From: a virus
Reading direction: 5' to 3' (one strand)
DNA length: 28,423 nucleotides
IMG/VR virus record: IMGVR_UViG_3300006350_000047
Location: 1 to 28,423 of that record
Shown: positions 6,704 to 13,772 of the stretch, in pieces
Position numbering within the stretch: the stretch's first letter is position 1
Layout: every line of letters begins with the position of its first letter
Made by a program: the position numbers and the translations under genes
Notes under the pieces: generated by a model
Seen by the model: the letters and a program-made list of their open reading frames with translations, nothing else
Databases searched by the model: none
What the model was told of the DNA's origin: nothing

Positions 6704-7362
6704 TGTTTAATCATCTTATTATGGAGATGTCTCTTGAGGACATCAGTGCTAAAACTATTAAGGGTAAGAGAGTATATGAGATAGGGGATAATAAATATCC
6801 TTCAATCTCTACTATCTGTTCCTTTAGAAGTAGAAAATCAATTGCTGAGTGGAGAGCAAGAGTTGGTGCTGAAGAAGCAAACAAAATTTCTAGACGTGCT
6901 ACTTCAGTAGGTACTACAGTTCATAGTATAGTTGAGGATTACCTTAACAATGAACTAGATTTAGATAAGTATGTTGATAAGCATCTTGCTAAGATACTTT
7001 TTGCTCAAGCAAAACCATTGCTTAATCGTATTGATAACATCCATTATCAAGAAGCAGCACTCTATAGTCATGAGTTTCAAATTGCAGGTAGAGTTGACTG
7101 TATAGCAGAGTTCGATGGTAAATTATCAATCATCGACTTCAAGACATCCTCTAAAGAAAAGAAAGAGGAATGGGTTGAAGGATACTTTGTTCAAGAGACA
7201 GGGTATGCTAAAATGTATGAGGAAAGATCTGGTATTAAAGTCGAACAGATCGTTACTCTTATTACATGTCAAACTGGGGATACTCAGGTGTTTGTAAAGA
7301 ACCCTGATGATTATGTACCTCTATTAAAAGATTATATTAGTGAGTATAACGATGCCCAGTAA
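6703..7362 (+). CDS. PD-(D/E)XK exonuclease of the RecB/MGME1 type
   Basis: A 219-residue nuclease with the catalytic motifs in order: His74 (GTTVHSIVEDY), Glu117 (YQEAAL), Asp132 (AGRVDCIA), then Asp145 and Lys147 (IIDFKTSS), and a late Gln164-Tyr168 element (VQETGYA). These fit RecB-type and MGME1-like single-strand exonucleases. It lies just before 33, 59 and 32, so a role in phage recombination, replication or host DNA breakdown is likely. Starts at 6703, 6721 or 6727 are all possible; 6703 is chosen for the one-base overlap with phoH. Confidence 0.85.
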   Translation: MFNHLIMEMSLEDISAKTIKGKRVYEIGDNKYPSISTICSFRSRKSIAEWRARVGAEEANKISRRATSVGTTVHSIVEDYLNNELDLDKYVDKHLAKILFAQAKPLLNRIDNIHYQEAALYSHEFQIAGRVDCIAEFDGKLSIIDFKTSSKEKKEEWVEGYFVQETGYAKMYEERSGIKVEQIVTLITCQTGDTQVFVKNPDDYVPLLKDYISEYNDAQ

Positions 7363-7621
7363 ATCTAAAAACATTAATGAATTAATTGACGACACTTTTA
7401 TGGACAAGAACAAATTCTCTTTAACGATTGAGAACATCGTTAAAGATAGTAACAGAACCCTGAGTTACATTGATGCTATTGTTGACTTCTGTGAGTCGAA
7501 AGACATAGAAGTTGATTCAGTTACTAAGTTGATAGCACCAACTCTAAAGGAAAAGATTAAAGCAGAAGCAATAAAGTTAAACTTTATAAAGAAAACAACT
7601 AAAGCAGTGTTACCTATATGA
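7352..7621 (+). CDS. 33: Late transcription co-activator gp33
   Basis: The 89-residue protein matches the T4 gp33 layout: a variable N-terminus, then a helical core (IENIVKDS, DAIVDFCESKDIEVDSVTKLI, LKEKIKAEAIKLNFI) that in T4 binds the beta-flap of RNA polymerase and connects it to the sliding clamp gp45. The acidic-hydrophobic clamp-binding tail of T4 gp33 is not obvious here; the protein ends in a hydrophobic AVLPI. The ATG at 7352 overlaps the exonuclease gene by 11 bases; a GTG at 7340 is less likely. The next gene is 59, as in the 59-33-32 cluster of T4-type phages. Confidence 0.78.
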   Translation: MPSKSKNINELIDDTFMDKNKFSLTIENIVKDSNRTLSYIDAIVDFCESKDIEVDSVTKLIAPTLKEKIKAEAIKLNFIKKTTKAVLPI

Positions 7622-8190
7622 ATGCATTTGATTGTTATTCAATCTACCTAGCAATTAAAGCACACTTCTCTAGAAAAGGATACGATTACTTTAAATATAA
7701 TGGTCGTACAAAAGCATCTGTAGCAAATTTTAATGAAAGAAAAGACAGATACTTCTTTGAGAAACTTGCTAACAAATATAATAAACAAGAATTAGAATCA
7801 TACTTTGTATCTAACTTCTTATCTAATTCTAACCTATGGGTAGGAGAAATGAATGATAAGAACTTCCTTGATTGGAAGAAAAAGATACAGAGTATTTCTT
7901 ATTTGTATGAGAATGATTTAAAAACTATTGTTGATAGGTGTGGTAGTTTAAATAATGCAATGAAGTGTAAGAATTTCTCACACTCTACAGTAATTAAACT
8001 ATACCTTGGTGATCATATCATGCCAGAAACTATGGTATTGTTAAATAGGGTAACAGGTTTCATAGAAAGATATGATACACTACTCAGTGATTCTATCTGG
8101 AAAAATGTATCAAACCTCTTGCAAAAATATGATCCATTTGTTATAGTGGATTACGATAAGATTAAATCTATTACAATAGGAAATTTATGA
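7618..8190 (+). CDS. 59: Helicase loader gp59
   Basis: At 190 residues it is close to T4 gp59 (217). The N-terminal segment with a Tyr/Lys-rich start and RKDRYFFEKLANKYNKQELESYFVSNFLSNSNLWVG-type pattern (about residues 40-76) matches the best conserved part of gp59 well. The protein would load the replicative helicase gp41 on gp32-coated forked DNA. It overlaps gp33 by ATGA (7618-7621) and is followed, after one gene, by 32, consistent with its partner. Confidence 0.88.
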   Translation: MNAFDCYSIYLAIKAHFSRKGYDYFKYNGRTKASVANFNERKDRYFFEKLANKYNKQELESYFVSNFLSNSNLWVGEMNDKNFLDWKKKIQSISYLYENDLKTIVDRCGSLNNAMKCKNFSHSTVIKLYLGDHIMPETMVLLNRVTGFIERYDTLLSDSIWKNVSNLLQKYDPFVIVDYDKIKSITIGNL

Positions 8191-8525
8191 GCAAGTTATT
8201 CGACTCGGAAATAGTCCAAAAAGAAATAGAAGAAATGATGGCAACCTATATGGATGTGATGATGAAAGTTCCATACTTTACTAGGATGAATGAAGAGCAA
8301 AGACAAGACGTAATAGATGATCTAGAGACATTAGTGAACAAACAAGAGACCCTATATAGTAGGGCATACCTTATGAATGATGAAGACAGTGAACTTGTTA
8401 AAGAGAACTTTAGAAATGCTGCCAAGGAGTTAGGTGTACCAGAGCATCTGGTGGGTCTACCTGTTTTTAAAGAAGCGAGAAAGGCATTGCAATCTATGAG
8501 AGATAACCTTGACAAACTCTTATAA
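8187..8525 (+). CDS. DUF1825-like cyanobacterial-type protein
   Basis: The N-terminus FDSEIVQKE (residues 5-13) is the hallmark of DUF1825, a family of small helical proteins found in cyanobacteria and cyanophages. The rest (112 residues in all) is helical and acidic, ending in a Leu/Lys-rich helix. Function is unknown. It starts by ATGA overlap with 59. Its 3' end carries the consensus promoter for gene 32. Its presence in the replication cluster supports a cyanobacterial host. Confidence 0.8.
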   Translation: MSKLFDSEIVQKEIEEMMATYMDVMMKVPYFTRMNEEQRQDVIDDLETLVNKQETLYSRAYLMNDEDSELVKENFRNAAKELGVPEHLVGLPVFKEARKALQSMRDNLDKLL

Positions 8526-8537
8526 ACACTGTATAAT
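8509..8537 (+). promoter_or_regulatory. Perfect sigma-70 consensus promoter for gene 32
   Basis: TTGACA (8509-8514) and TATAAT (8532-8537) are both perfect and 17 bases apart. The -35 box lies in the last codons of the preceding gene. Start of transcription near 8544 gives a leader of about 33 bases with GGAG (8566-8569) before the ATG at 8577. Confidence 0.88.
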
Positions 8538-8576
8538 ATATACAATCCTAACAATACAAAAATACGGAGAATACAT

Positions 8577-9476
8577 ATGTCATTTGCTGCATTAAAAAAG
8601 CAAGGTTCACTACTTGATAAACTCAATAGTGAAATTAATAAGACCGAAGTAACTTCTGGTTTTATAGATGATCGTCTTTGGAAACCCCAGATGGGTAAGG
8701 ACGGTATCGGTAGTGCTATCATCAGGTTTCTACCACCTGCTAAAGGTAACGAATTACCTTGGGCAAAGGTATGGAGTCATGCATTCCAAGGACCAGGTGG
8801 ATGGTACATTGAGAACTCTTTAACTACAATAGGACAGAATGATCCTGTTGGAGAAGTTAATAGAACTCTATGGAACAGTGGGTTAGATTCGGACAAAGAA
8901 ATAGCAAGGAAGCAGAAGAGAAAACTCTCTTACTATAGTAACATATATGTTATTAAGGATCCTGCTTCACCAGAAAATGAAGGTAAGCAATTCCTTTACA
9001 AGTATGGTAAGAAGATTCACGATAAAATAATTGCTGTAATGCAACCAGAATTTGATGGTGAAGAAGCAATCAATCCATTTGATTTCTGGCAAGGTGCTGA
9101 CTTCAACCTAAGAATTAAAAAGGTTGCAGGTTTTTGGAACTATGATAGTTCTGTCTTTGGTCGTCCATCTACTCTTAGTAGTTTTGATGACGCTAAGTTA
9201 GAAGAGATCTATAATGGTCTACATGATCTCAATGAGTTCACTTCTGCTTCTAACTTCAAGACATATGCTGAACTTAAGAAGAGATTAGATACTGTTCTTA
9301 AGGGTGGTAGTACTAGTCGTGTAGATGAAGAAGAACTAGAGAATGAGATTGCTGCAAAGTTTGAATCTCAACCAAGTCCTTCAGTTGCATCACCTTCTAT
9401 AGCAACACCATCATCTGTTAATACTGATGAAGATGCATTTAGTTACTTTGATCAGTTGGCAAACGAACAGTTCTAA
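8577..9476 (+). CDS. 32: Single-stranded DNA-binding protein gp32
   Basis: The 299-residue protein follows T4 gp32: an N-terminal basic self-association region (FAALKKQGSLLDKL, with the LAST-like element), a central OB-fold core with signature segments (WSHAFQGPGGWYIENSLTT, DPVGEVN, RKQKRKLSYYSNIYV, FLYKYGKKIHDKI), and an acidic C-terminal tail (DEDAFSYFDQL) that recruits partners such as gp59. There are no Cys residues, so the Cys/His zinc site of T4 gp32 is missing. It coats ssDNA in replication, recombination and repair. It has its own consensus promoter and a strong terminator. Confidence 0.93.
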   Translation: MSFAALKKQGSLLDKLNSEINKTEVTSGFIDDRLWKPQMGKDGIGSAIIRFLPPAKGNELPWAKVWSHAFQGPGGWYIENSLTTIGQNDPVGEVNRTLWNSGLDSDKEIARKQKRKLSYYSNIYVIKDPASPENEGKQFLYKYGKKIHDKIIAVMQPEFDGEEAINPFDFWQGADFNLRIKKVAGFWNYDSSVFGRPSTLSSFDDAKLEEIYNGLHDLNEFTSASNFKTYAELKKRLDTVLKGGSTSRVDEEELENEIAAKFESQPSPSVASPSIATPSSVNTDEDAFSYFDQLANEQF

Positions 9477-9519
9477 ATAATACTGAGACCTTTCGTGCGT
9501 CTCTACACTCGGAACTTAC

Positions 9520-9543
9520 AAGACCCCTTCGGGGGTCTTTTTT
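9520..9543 (+). terminator. UUCG-loop intrinsic terminator after gene 32
   Basis: AAGACCCC (9520-9527), the loop TTCG, and GGGGTCTT (9532-9539) make a perfect 8-bp stem with a C(UUCG)G tetraloop. The T-run extends to 9543. This closes the early/middle operon. Confidence 0.92.
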
Positions 9544-9564
9544 AATGTTAAGTTTTATAACATT
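9544..9564. repeat. Inverted repeat before the gene at 9591
   Basis: AATGTTA (9544-9550) and TAACATT (9558-9564) are perfect inverted repeats with a 7-base loop, directly after the terminator and about 27 bases before the next ATG. It could be an operator or RNA hairpin. There is no T-run after it, so it is not a terminator. Confidence 0.45.
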
Positions 9565-9590
9565 ATAGATATGTTAGGAGGTAAAGACAA

Positions 9591-9773
9591 ATGTTACGTA
9601 TCAATGTATCTTTTAATAAACCAGAAGTTCCAGAATTCGACGAAGAAATCCATAATCCAGAGAGGGTCTTTGCTCTCCTGTGTTATCGAGGTGTTCATTA
9701 TGCTAAGTGGGTACTATTAAATCCATTTGGTCTAGTAGAATGGAATCTAAATAATCCCCGAAAACGAAATTGA
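9591..9773 (+). CDS. Small hypothetical protein, 60 aa
   Basis: The ATG at 9591 is preceded by a strong ribosome binding site (AGGAGGT, 9576-9582, 8 bases before the start), good support for a gene despite its size. The protein is soluble with a CYRGVHY segment (residues 31-37) that resembles the YRG-x-x-Y pattern of some small cyanobacterial proteins (DUF4278 type); this is weak. It stands alone between two terminators and faces the - strand gene 53. Function unknown. Confidence 0.6.
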   Translation: MLRINVSFNKPEVPEFDEEIHNPERVFALLCYRGVHYAKWVLLNPFGLVEWNLNNPRKRN

Positions 9774-9777
9774 CCTT

Positions 9778-9850
9778 TTTGTTTCAAAAAGTGCCGATTA
9801 AAAATCTCGGCAATTTTTCGTCAAAAGGGTCGATAGGTATTTATACCTAT
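9778..9850. terminator. Two-way terminator between converging genes
   Basis: TGCCGA (9792-9797) and TCGGCA (9807-9812) form a stem followed by T5 (9814-9818) on the + strand and by T5 on the - strand (A5 at 9786-9790), so it can stop both the gene at 9591 and gene 53. A second, AT-rich palindrome (ATAGGTAT 9833-9840, ATACCTAT 9843-9850) touches the stop codon of gene 53. Confidence 0.7.
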
Positions 9851-10467
9851 TATGCTATTCTTCTTTTTTCGTTAATAAATTTGGTACTTGGTTTAAACCT
9901 CATTTTCTCTTTAAACATCTGATTGAACTGTGGTATCAATTCTGGTTTTATTAGGTTTATTTCTCTTTTCTTTTCGTTTACGTCAATTTCGTAAGTATAG
10001 TTAGTAACACCAGTTCTTGATTGTGCCTTAGTTAAGGTTAATCCCTCAGGAGTAACATATTGGTATGATTCATCAACTTTCATACCACCTGATACTACTA
10101 TATTACCTTTATATGTCTGTTCTATTGCTTCGTAATGATGAATATCCTCTATATTTTGGTATTTGTAATTAACATACTCATCAAGGGAATGTTTCGATTT
10201 TGGCCAATCATTATATAAACTGATCATATTGTTTATTAGCAAAATAGTCCAATCGTAGTTAGGATCGTCATACATTTCATAGGAGATGGTATCTGGTCTA
10301 TCTCCATCTGCTATAAAATAATCATCAAATACGGTTACACTACCTATTTCGTCATTTACTACTTTAATTCTAGAGAATATATTCTTAATTTCCAACCATT
10401 GCCCATCAAAGGGGTTTTGGGTATATTTAAGATATAGTAAGTTTGGTATGTTACTGAAATATGCCAT
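9850..10467 (-). CDS. 53: Baseplate wedge subunit gp53
   Basis: The 205-residue protein shows the gp53 pattern: an N-terminal segment with Tyr/Phe, then Pro-Asp-Thr-(Ile)-(Ser)-Tyr and DPNYDWTILLINN near residues 75-90, matching the NPQLYWVLLMCND region of T4 gp53, followed by an insertion with DWPKSKHSLDEY. In T4 it joins the outer wedge and helps wedges assemble round the hub. The start is the ATG at 10467, overlapping the stop of gene 48 by one base; a longer version to 10509 would overlap gene 48 by 43 bases. Last gene of the - strand operon. Confidence 0.82.
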   Translation of the reverse strand: MAYFSNIPNLLYLKYTQNPFDGQWLEIKNIFSRIKVVNDEIGSVTVFDDYFIADGDRPDTISYEMYDDPNYDWTILLINNMISLYNDWPKSKHSLDEYVNYKYQNIEDIHHYEAIEQTYKGNIVVSGGMKVDESYQYVTPEGLTLTKAQSRTGVTNYTYEIDVNEKKREINLIKPELIPQFNQMFKEKMRFKPSTKFINEKRRIA

Positions 10468-11468
10468 TAGGTTGTAGCTTCCTCTCTTTGTTTTTCTACC
10501 CAACCCCAATCTTCTGAGGTAGCAGTATCCTCAACTTCATGAATATCTTGCCTTGTTAGGTTTGTTAGTTCATTAAAGGATAGATTTAAAGAAACTGCTT
10601 GTACAAAATTACCACGTGTTAAAGAAAATACATCATGAGGTGTATAATCAACAGTTACATCAGTTAAAGCACAATATTTGGTACTTGGTAAGAATTGCTC
10701 CATGAATCTAGAAGGTGACCAATACTTTTGACCTTTAGTTTTACCTGATTGGATTATTCTAAAGATATATGGATATGTTAGGAATAAACTAGTATTTGTT
10801 CCAGATCTTTTACTACCAGGATGCATTGCCATTTTAAAGAATTTGATTATTTTCTTAATATCTTGTTCTTCGTCTTCATTTCTTGCTGCCAGCATATAAC
10901 TGAATGAAAATGACCTTGGTTTCATTTTAGTAAATGTTTGTAAGGTATTATCATTAAATGTCATTCCAAATGCACCTGCCATTAATGTATCACCACTTAT
11001 ACCATCTGCTTTAGGTGCTTCATTTAATTTATTTGCTATTATCTTATCAAACATATTAGCAGTGACTGATGCACTTGCTGAACCAAGAGCATTACCTGCA
11101 CCACCTACTCCAGCACCAACAGCACCAAATTGAGTTGCATTCCATTCAGCACCATATTTGTATTCTAGTTTTGGGGGAATATAAAGTTTTACCACACCTT
11201 CCATAGTATTAGAAGGTGTATCGGTATCTCTACTCCATTCTCCCGTAGTATCTCCCGTGGCAGTTGTACCAGTATCAACGTTTAAACTTTCTAATTCTAA
11301 TAATTTATCCCCATTCTTAGTATCAGCTATAGCACCAGAAAGCATATCTCTCATAGATTTTGTATTGAGAGCTTGTGCTTTATTATAATCATATGCATAG
11401 AAACTCATGTAGTAACCTGTGTTAACTACTGATCTCGGATACATTAGATTTGGAACTTCTTTAGACAT
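10467..11468 (-). CDS. 48: Baseplate tail-tube cap protein gp48
   Basis: A 333-residue structural protein. Its N-terminal YPRSVVNTGYYMSFYAYDY and central MKPRSFSFSYMLAARNEDE segments, then a C-terminal beta-rich part (FLPSTKYCALTDVTVDYTPHD), match the gp48/tail-tube-like cap that in T4 sits on the hub and starts tail-tube growth with gp54. A Gly/Ala-rich low-complexity stretch (about residues 113-133) looks like a flexible linker. It lies between an unknown gene and 53 with 1-base overlaps. The call rests on pattern and gene order. Confidence 0.8.
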   Translation of the reverse strand: MSKEVPNLMYPRSVVNTGYYMSFYAYDYNKAQALNTKSMRDMLSGAIADTKNGDKLLELESLNVDTGTTATGDTTGEWSRDTDTPSNTMEGVVKLYIPPKLEYKYGAEWNATQFGAVGAGVGGAGNALGSASASVTANMFDKIIANKLNEAPKADGISGDTLMAGAFGMTFNDNTLQTFTKMKPRSFSFSYMLAARNEDEEQDIKKIIKFFKMAMHPGSKRSGTNTSLFLTYPYIFRIIQSGKTKGQKYWSPSRFMEQFLPSTKYCALTDVTVDYTPHDVFSLTRGNFVQAVSLNLSFNELTNLTRQDIHEVEDTATSEDWGWVEKQREEATT

Positions 11469-11917
11469 TATTTTTGAACTGATTTGGCACTAATAAATTT
11501 ATTACGCTTATCATAAAATTGTTCTAATGGCAATGCTGCCATTTCTAACACATCTTCTTCTGGAATTTTAAAGAATAAATTATCTGCTTTCTCCATTATA
11601 TATCTATGCCATATATAACGAGGTATATTACCACCACTATTTATTAAGGATTCTGCTAAATTTACTCTATTTGCTGGTGGCATATAATGTAGATTAGCAC
11701 CATAGAACCCATTAGGGGTAGGATCACCTACAAGTACCATTGGATATCTATCCCAATGATCTAATCTTTTAAGGAATTTTGGTTTATATTCAAAAAGGTA
11801 AAATTGAGCAGGTGTTACGCTATCTACTGCATGATCAAAGAGGTAGTTAAACGCTTCCGTTCTTTGTTTTGCTCTATTTGTTATTTTCTTCTCTTTTATT
11901 ATAGTAAGAATACTCAT
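11468..11917 (-). CDS. Conserved-type structural-operon protein of unknown function, 149 aa
   Basis: A soluble, aromatic-rich protein. A basic helical N-terminus (residues 1-20) is followed by a stretch rich in Tyr/Phe/Pro (QFYLFEYKPKFLKRLDHWDR) and PMVLVGDPTPNGFYGANLHYMPP, whose turn-rich character suits a virion assembly protein. It is coupled to both neighbours: ATGA with gene 4 upstream (11914-11917) and a one-base overlap with 48 downstream. A head or baseplate assembly role is likely from context only. Confidence 0.7.
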   Translation of the reverse strand: MSILTIIKEKKITNRAKQRTEAFNYLFDHAVDSVTPAQFYLFEYKPKFLKRLDHWDRYPMVLVGDPTPNGFYGANLHYMPPANRVNLAESLINSGGNIPRYIWHRYIMEKADNLFFKIPEEDVLEMAALPLEQFYDKRNKFISAKSVQK

Positions 11918-12348
11918 ACCCTTAGTTCTTTTTCTGTTAGTATCTTAAATACCATGTTTCGCTGATTGCAATACTTTTTAGCAGCCAGCCATTTTGCTTC
12001 ATTAATGGCATATCTAGTAACTTCTGTTAAATACTTTTTAGTTACTCTTTTCTTCTTCTCTGGTGGAGATGTCTGTTTTAGTGGTTTTACCTCAATAACG
12101 TATTTTGCTGTAGTACCATGTGTGGTACGACATTTTACATAGAAGTCAGGAAAGTACCTATGAACTCTTTTATCAACTGGAGAACGATATGGTATAAAGA
12201 ACTCTTCAGACCCCCATTCTAATATATTTGTGTTTAAATCACACCACTGCATGAACTTTCGTTCCCATAATGACCTATAAATTACATTAGTTGGATCACC
12301 TTTATACTTTCTAGGATTAGAGGGTCTGTATTTTCCAGAGTATGCCAT
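11914..12348 (-). CDS. 4: Head completion protein gp4 (TnsA-like nuclease fold)
   Basis: At 144 residues it is close to T4 gp4 (gp50/gp4, about 150). The N-terminal GKYRPSNPRKYKGDPTNVIYRSLWERKFMQWCD-type region, the SEEFFIPYRSP strand, the HRYFPDFYVK motif (about residues 63-72) and the VIEVKPLKQ motif (about 84-92) match the gp4 family. The D..ExK arrangement (Asp69, Glu86, Lys88) is that of a TnsA-like PD-(D/E)XK fold. gp4 finishes DNA-filled heads before tail joining. First gene of the - strand operon, with a late-type promoter motif upstream. Confidence 0.85.
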   Translation of the reverse strand: MAYSGKYRPSNPRKYKGDPTNVIYRSLWERKFMQWCDLNTNILEWGSEEFFIPYRSPVDKRVHRYFPDFYVKCRTTHGTTAKYVIEVKPLKQTSPPEKKKRVTKKYLTEVTRYAINEAKWLAAKKYCNQRNMVFKILTEKELRV

Positions 12349-12354
12349 ACTAAA

Positions 12355-12362
12355 TATAAATA
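12355..12362 (+). promoter_or_regulatory. T4-type late promoter for the tail operon
   Basis: A perfect TATAAATA (12355-12362), the -10 element recognised by gp55-type late sigma factors, lies 21 bases before the ATG at 12384. A CTAAATA at 12350-12356 overlaps it. Confidence 0.75.
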
Positions 12363-12376
12363 AACCATCTCAAAGC

Positions 12377-12383
12377 TATTTAG
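12377..12383 (-). promoter_or_regulatory. Late-type promoter motif for the gene 4 operon
   Basis: Read on the - strand, CTAAATA (12383 down to 12377) lies 28 bases before the gene 4 start at 12348. Together with the + strand motif at 12355-12362 it would make two interlocked, diverging late promoters in a 35-base gap. The motif is short and occurs elsewhere by chance. Confidence 0.5.
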
Positions 12384-13049
12384 ATGAAAATAGAAGATAT
12401 TAGAAAGAATATAGTAGGTGAATTTGGTATTGCCAATTCAAATAGGTATCAGATAGCTTTTTTACCTAAAACAGGTTCACGTTCTCTTGGTGAAGCATTA
12501 GGTTATTCACCTACTGAACAACCAATTACTATGGAAAGGAAATTTGCAGGTGATTTAGATACACAACAAACGCAAAAGATTAGTTTCCTTGCCGATGAAG
12601 TACAAGTTCCTGGATATAGTATTGCTACTGGTGATTTAAGAGGTGCAGTTCCTGGTATTAATATGAAGTATGCTCATACTAAGTCATTTCCAGAGTGTCA
12701 GATAACATTTATGATGGATTATGACCATACTCCATATAAAATAATTCAAAAATGGGGTGAATTTATATTTCAGCATGATGAAAGTGATATAGCAGCTTCT
12801 AGAGGACGTGCATCACCCGATAGTTTTATAAGAACTAATTATTATGATGATTATACTGCAGATCTTATTATTGATAAGATTGAAACAGGAGATAAGGTAG
12901 TATCTAGATATAGATTAATTAATGCCTTTCCTTATACTGTATCTAGTATGACTTATAGTAATGGTCCTAACCAACCAGTTAAATTTATGGCAAACTTTTA
13001 TTTTGAAGTTTTGAGAGAAGAAAAAGATATCGCTGAAGTCGATATATAG
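12384..13049 (+). CDS. Tail-tube-like baseplate protein, gp54/gp19-type
   Basis: The 221-residue protein has the tail-tube fold pattern: FLADEVQVPGYSI (about residues 68-80) is the typical start of the tube strand-loop, then KSFPECQITFMMDYDHTPYKIIQKWGEFI near 101-128, and a late strand pair (SRYRLINAFPYTVSSMTYS, FMANFYFEVL). In T4 the tube-like proteins near the hub genes are gp48 and gp54 (tube initiator), while gp19 forms the tube itself. The position next to 26 argues for a gp54-like initiator. It is first in the tail operon, behind a late promoter. The exact T4 equivalent is uncertain. Confidence 0.65.
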   Translation: MKIEDIRKNIVGEFGIANSNRYQIAFLPKTGSRSLGEALGYSPTEQPITMERKFAGDLDTQQTQKISFLADEVQVPGYSIATGDLRGAVPGINMKYAHTKSFPECQITFMMDYDHTPYKIIQKWGEFIFQHDESDIAASRGRASPDSFIRTNYYDDYTADLIIDKIETGDKVVSRYRLINAFPYTVSSMTYSNGPNQPVKFMANFYFEVLREEKDIAEVDI

Positions 13050-13070
13050 AATATAACTATATCATAAATT

Positions 13071-13772
13071 ATGGCATTACCGTCGTTAAATACCCCGACC
13101 TATGAGTTGACTGTACCATCAACTAAAAAGAAAATAAAGTATAGACCATTTTTGGTCAAAGAAGAAAAGATTCTCTTGTTGGCATTGGAGTCAGAAGATG
13201 ACAAACAAATTTCATTGGCAATGCAGGATCTTATGGAAGCATGTATTTTAACAAAGGGGATTAAAGTACAGGATCTTGCATCTTTCGATGTTGAATATAT
13301 CTTTTTAAATATTAGGGCTAAATCTATAGGTGAAACAATTGATGTTAAATTGATTTGCCCTGATGATAATACAACTGAGGTTACAACTAGAATACCTATT
13401 GATAAAATCAAAGTGAAGTATGATAAAGAACATACTAATCAAATACAAATTAATGATGATCTTTGGGTTGAAATGAAGTATCCAAATATTGATTCTCTTG
13501 CTATACAAGAAGAAACTATAGATGATACATTTAAACTTATATCAAAATCAATTGCTAAGATTTATAATGAAGAAGATGTTTGGGATTCTTCTACAACTTC
13601 AGACAATGAGTTTGAAGAATTTATTGAATCAATGAATAGTAAGCAGTTTGCTAAAATTCAGACATTCTTTGAAACTATGCCATCACTTAAGCATACCGTT
13701 AAGATAAGAAATCCCAATACTAAGGTCGAAAGTTCTTATACAATTGAGGGGTTGTCCAATTTTTTCATGTAG
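13071..13772 (+). CDS. 26: Baseplate hub assembly protein gp26
   Basis: A 233-residue protein beginning MALPSLNTPTYELTVPSTKK, then KYRPFLVKEEKILLLALES, the conserved start of the gp26-type hub assembly family (T4 gp26, 208 residues). The C-terminal half is acidic and helical. In T4 it is needed to build the central hub. The last codons AAT TTT TTC ATG TAG contain a slippery heptamer (13760-13766). About 5% or more of ribosomes could shift to -1 and add 64 residues (see the feature at 13766-13960); that rate is a guess, the site is seen. The gene lies just after the tube-like protein. Confidence 0.82.
   Translation: MALPSLNTPTYELTVPSTKKKIKYRPFLVKEEKILLLALESEDDKQISLAMQDLMEACILTKGIKVQDLASFDVEYIFLNIRAKSIGETIDVKLICPDDNTTEVTTRIPIDKIKVKYDKEHTNQIQINDDLWVEMKYPNIDSLAIQEETIDDTFKLISKSIAKIYNEEDVWDSSTTSDNEFEEFIESMNSKQFAKIQTFFETMPSLKHTVKIRNPNTKVESSYTIEGLSNFFM
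13760..13766 (+). promoter_or_regulatory. Slippery heptamer T TTT TTC for -1 frameshifting
   Basis: The sequence T TTT TTC fits the X XXY YYZ rule in the gene 26 frame. It sits two codons before the stop TAG, so a shift to -1 just after it enters the open frame at 13766. An SD-like GAGGGG (13746-13751) ends 8 bases upstream, the kind of element that stimulates -1 slippage in bacteria. No clear downstream hairpin or pseudoknot is visible. Confidence 0.72.

Noticed and set aside
7340-7351. GTG start for gene 33
   Set aside because: ATG 7352 gives a shorter overlap with the exonuclease gene and a better fit to the family.
8246-8722. 158-codon - strand frame opposite the DUF1825-like gene and gene 32
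   Set aside because: It spans two well-supported genes and the consensus promoter on the other strand, has a Ser/Leu-rich composition typical of antisense frames, and no start signals.
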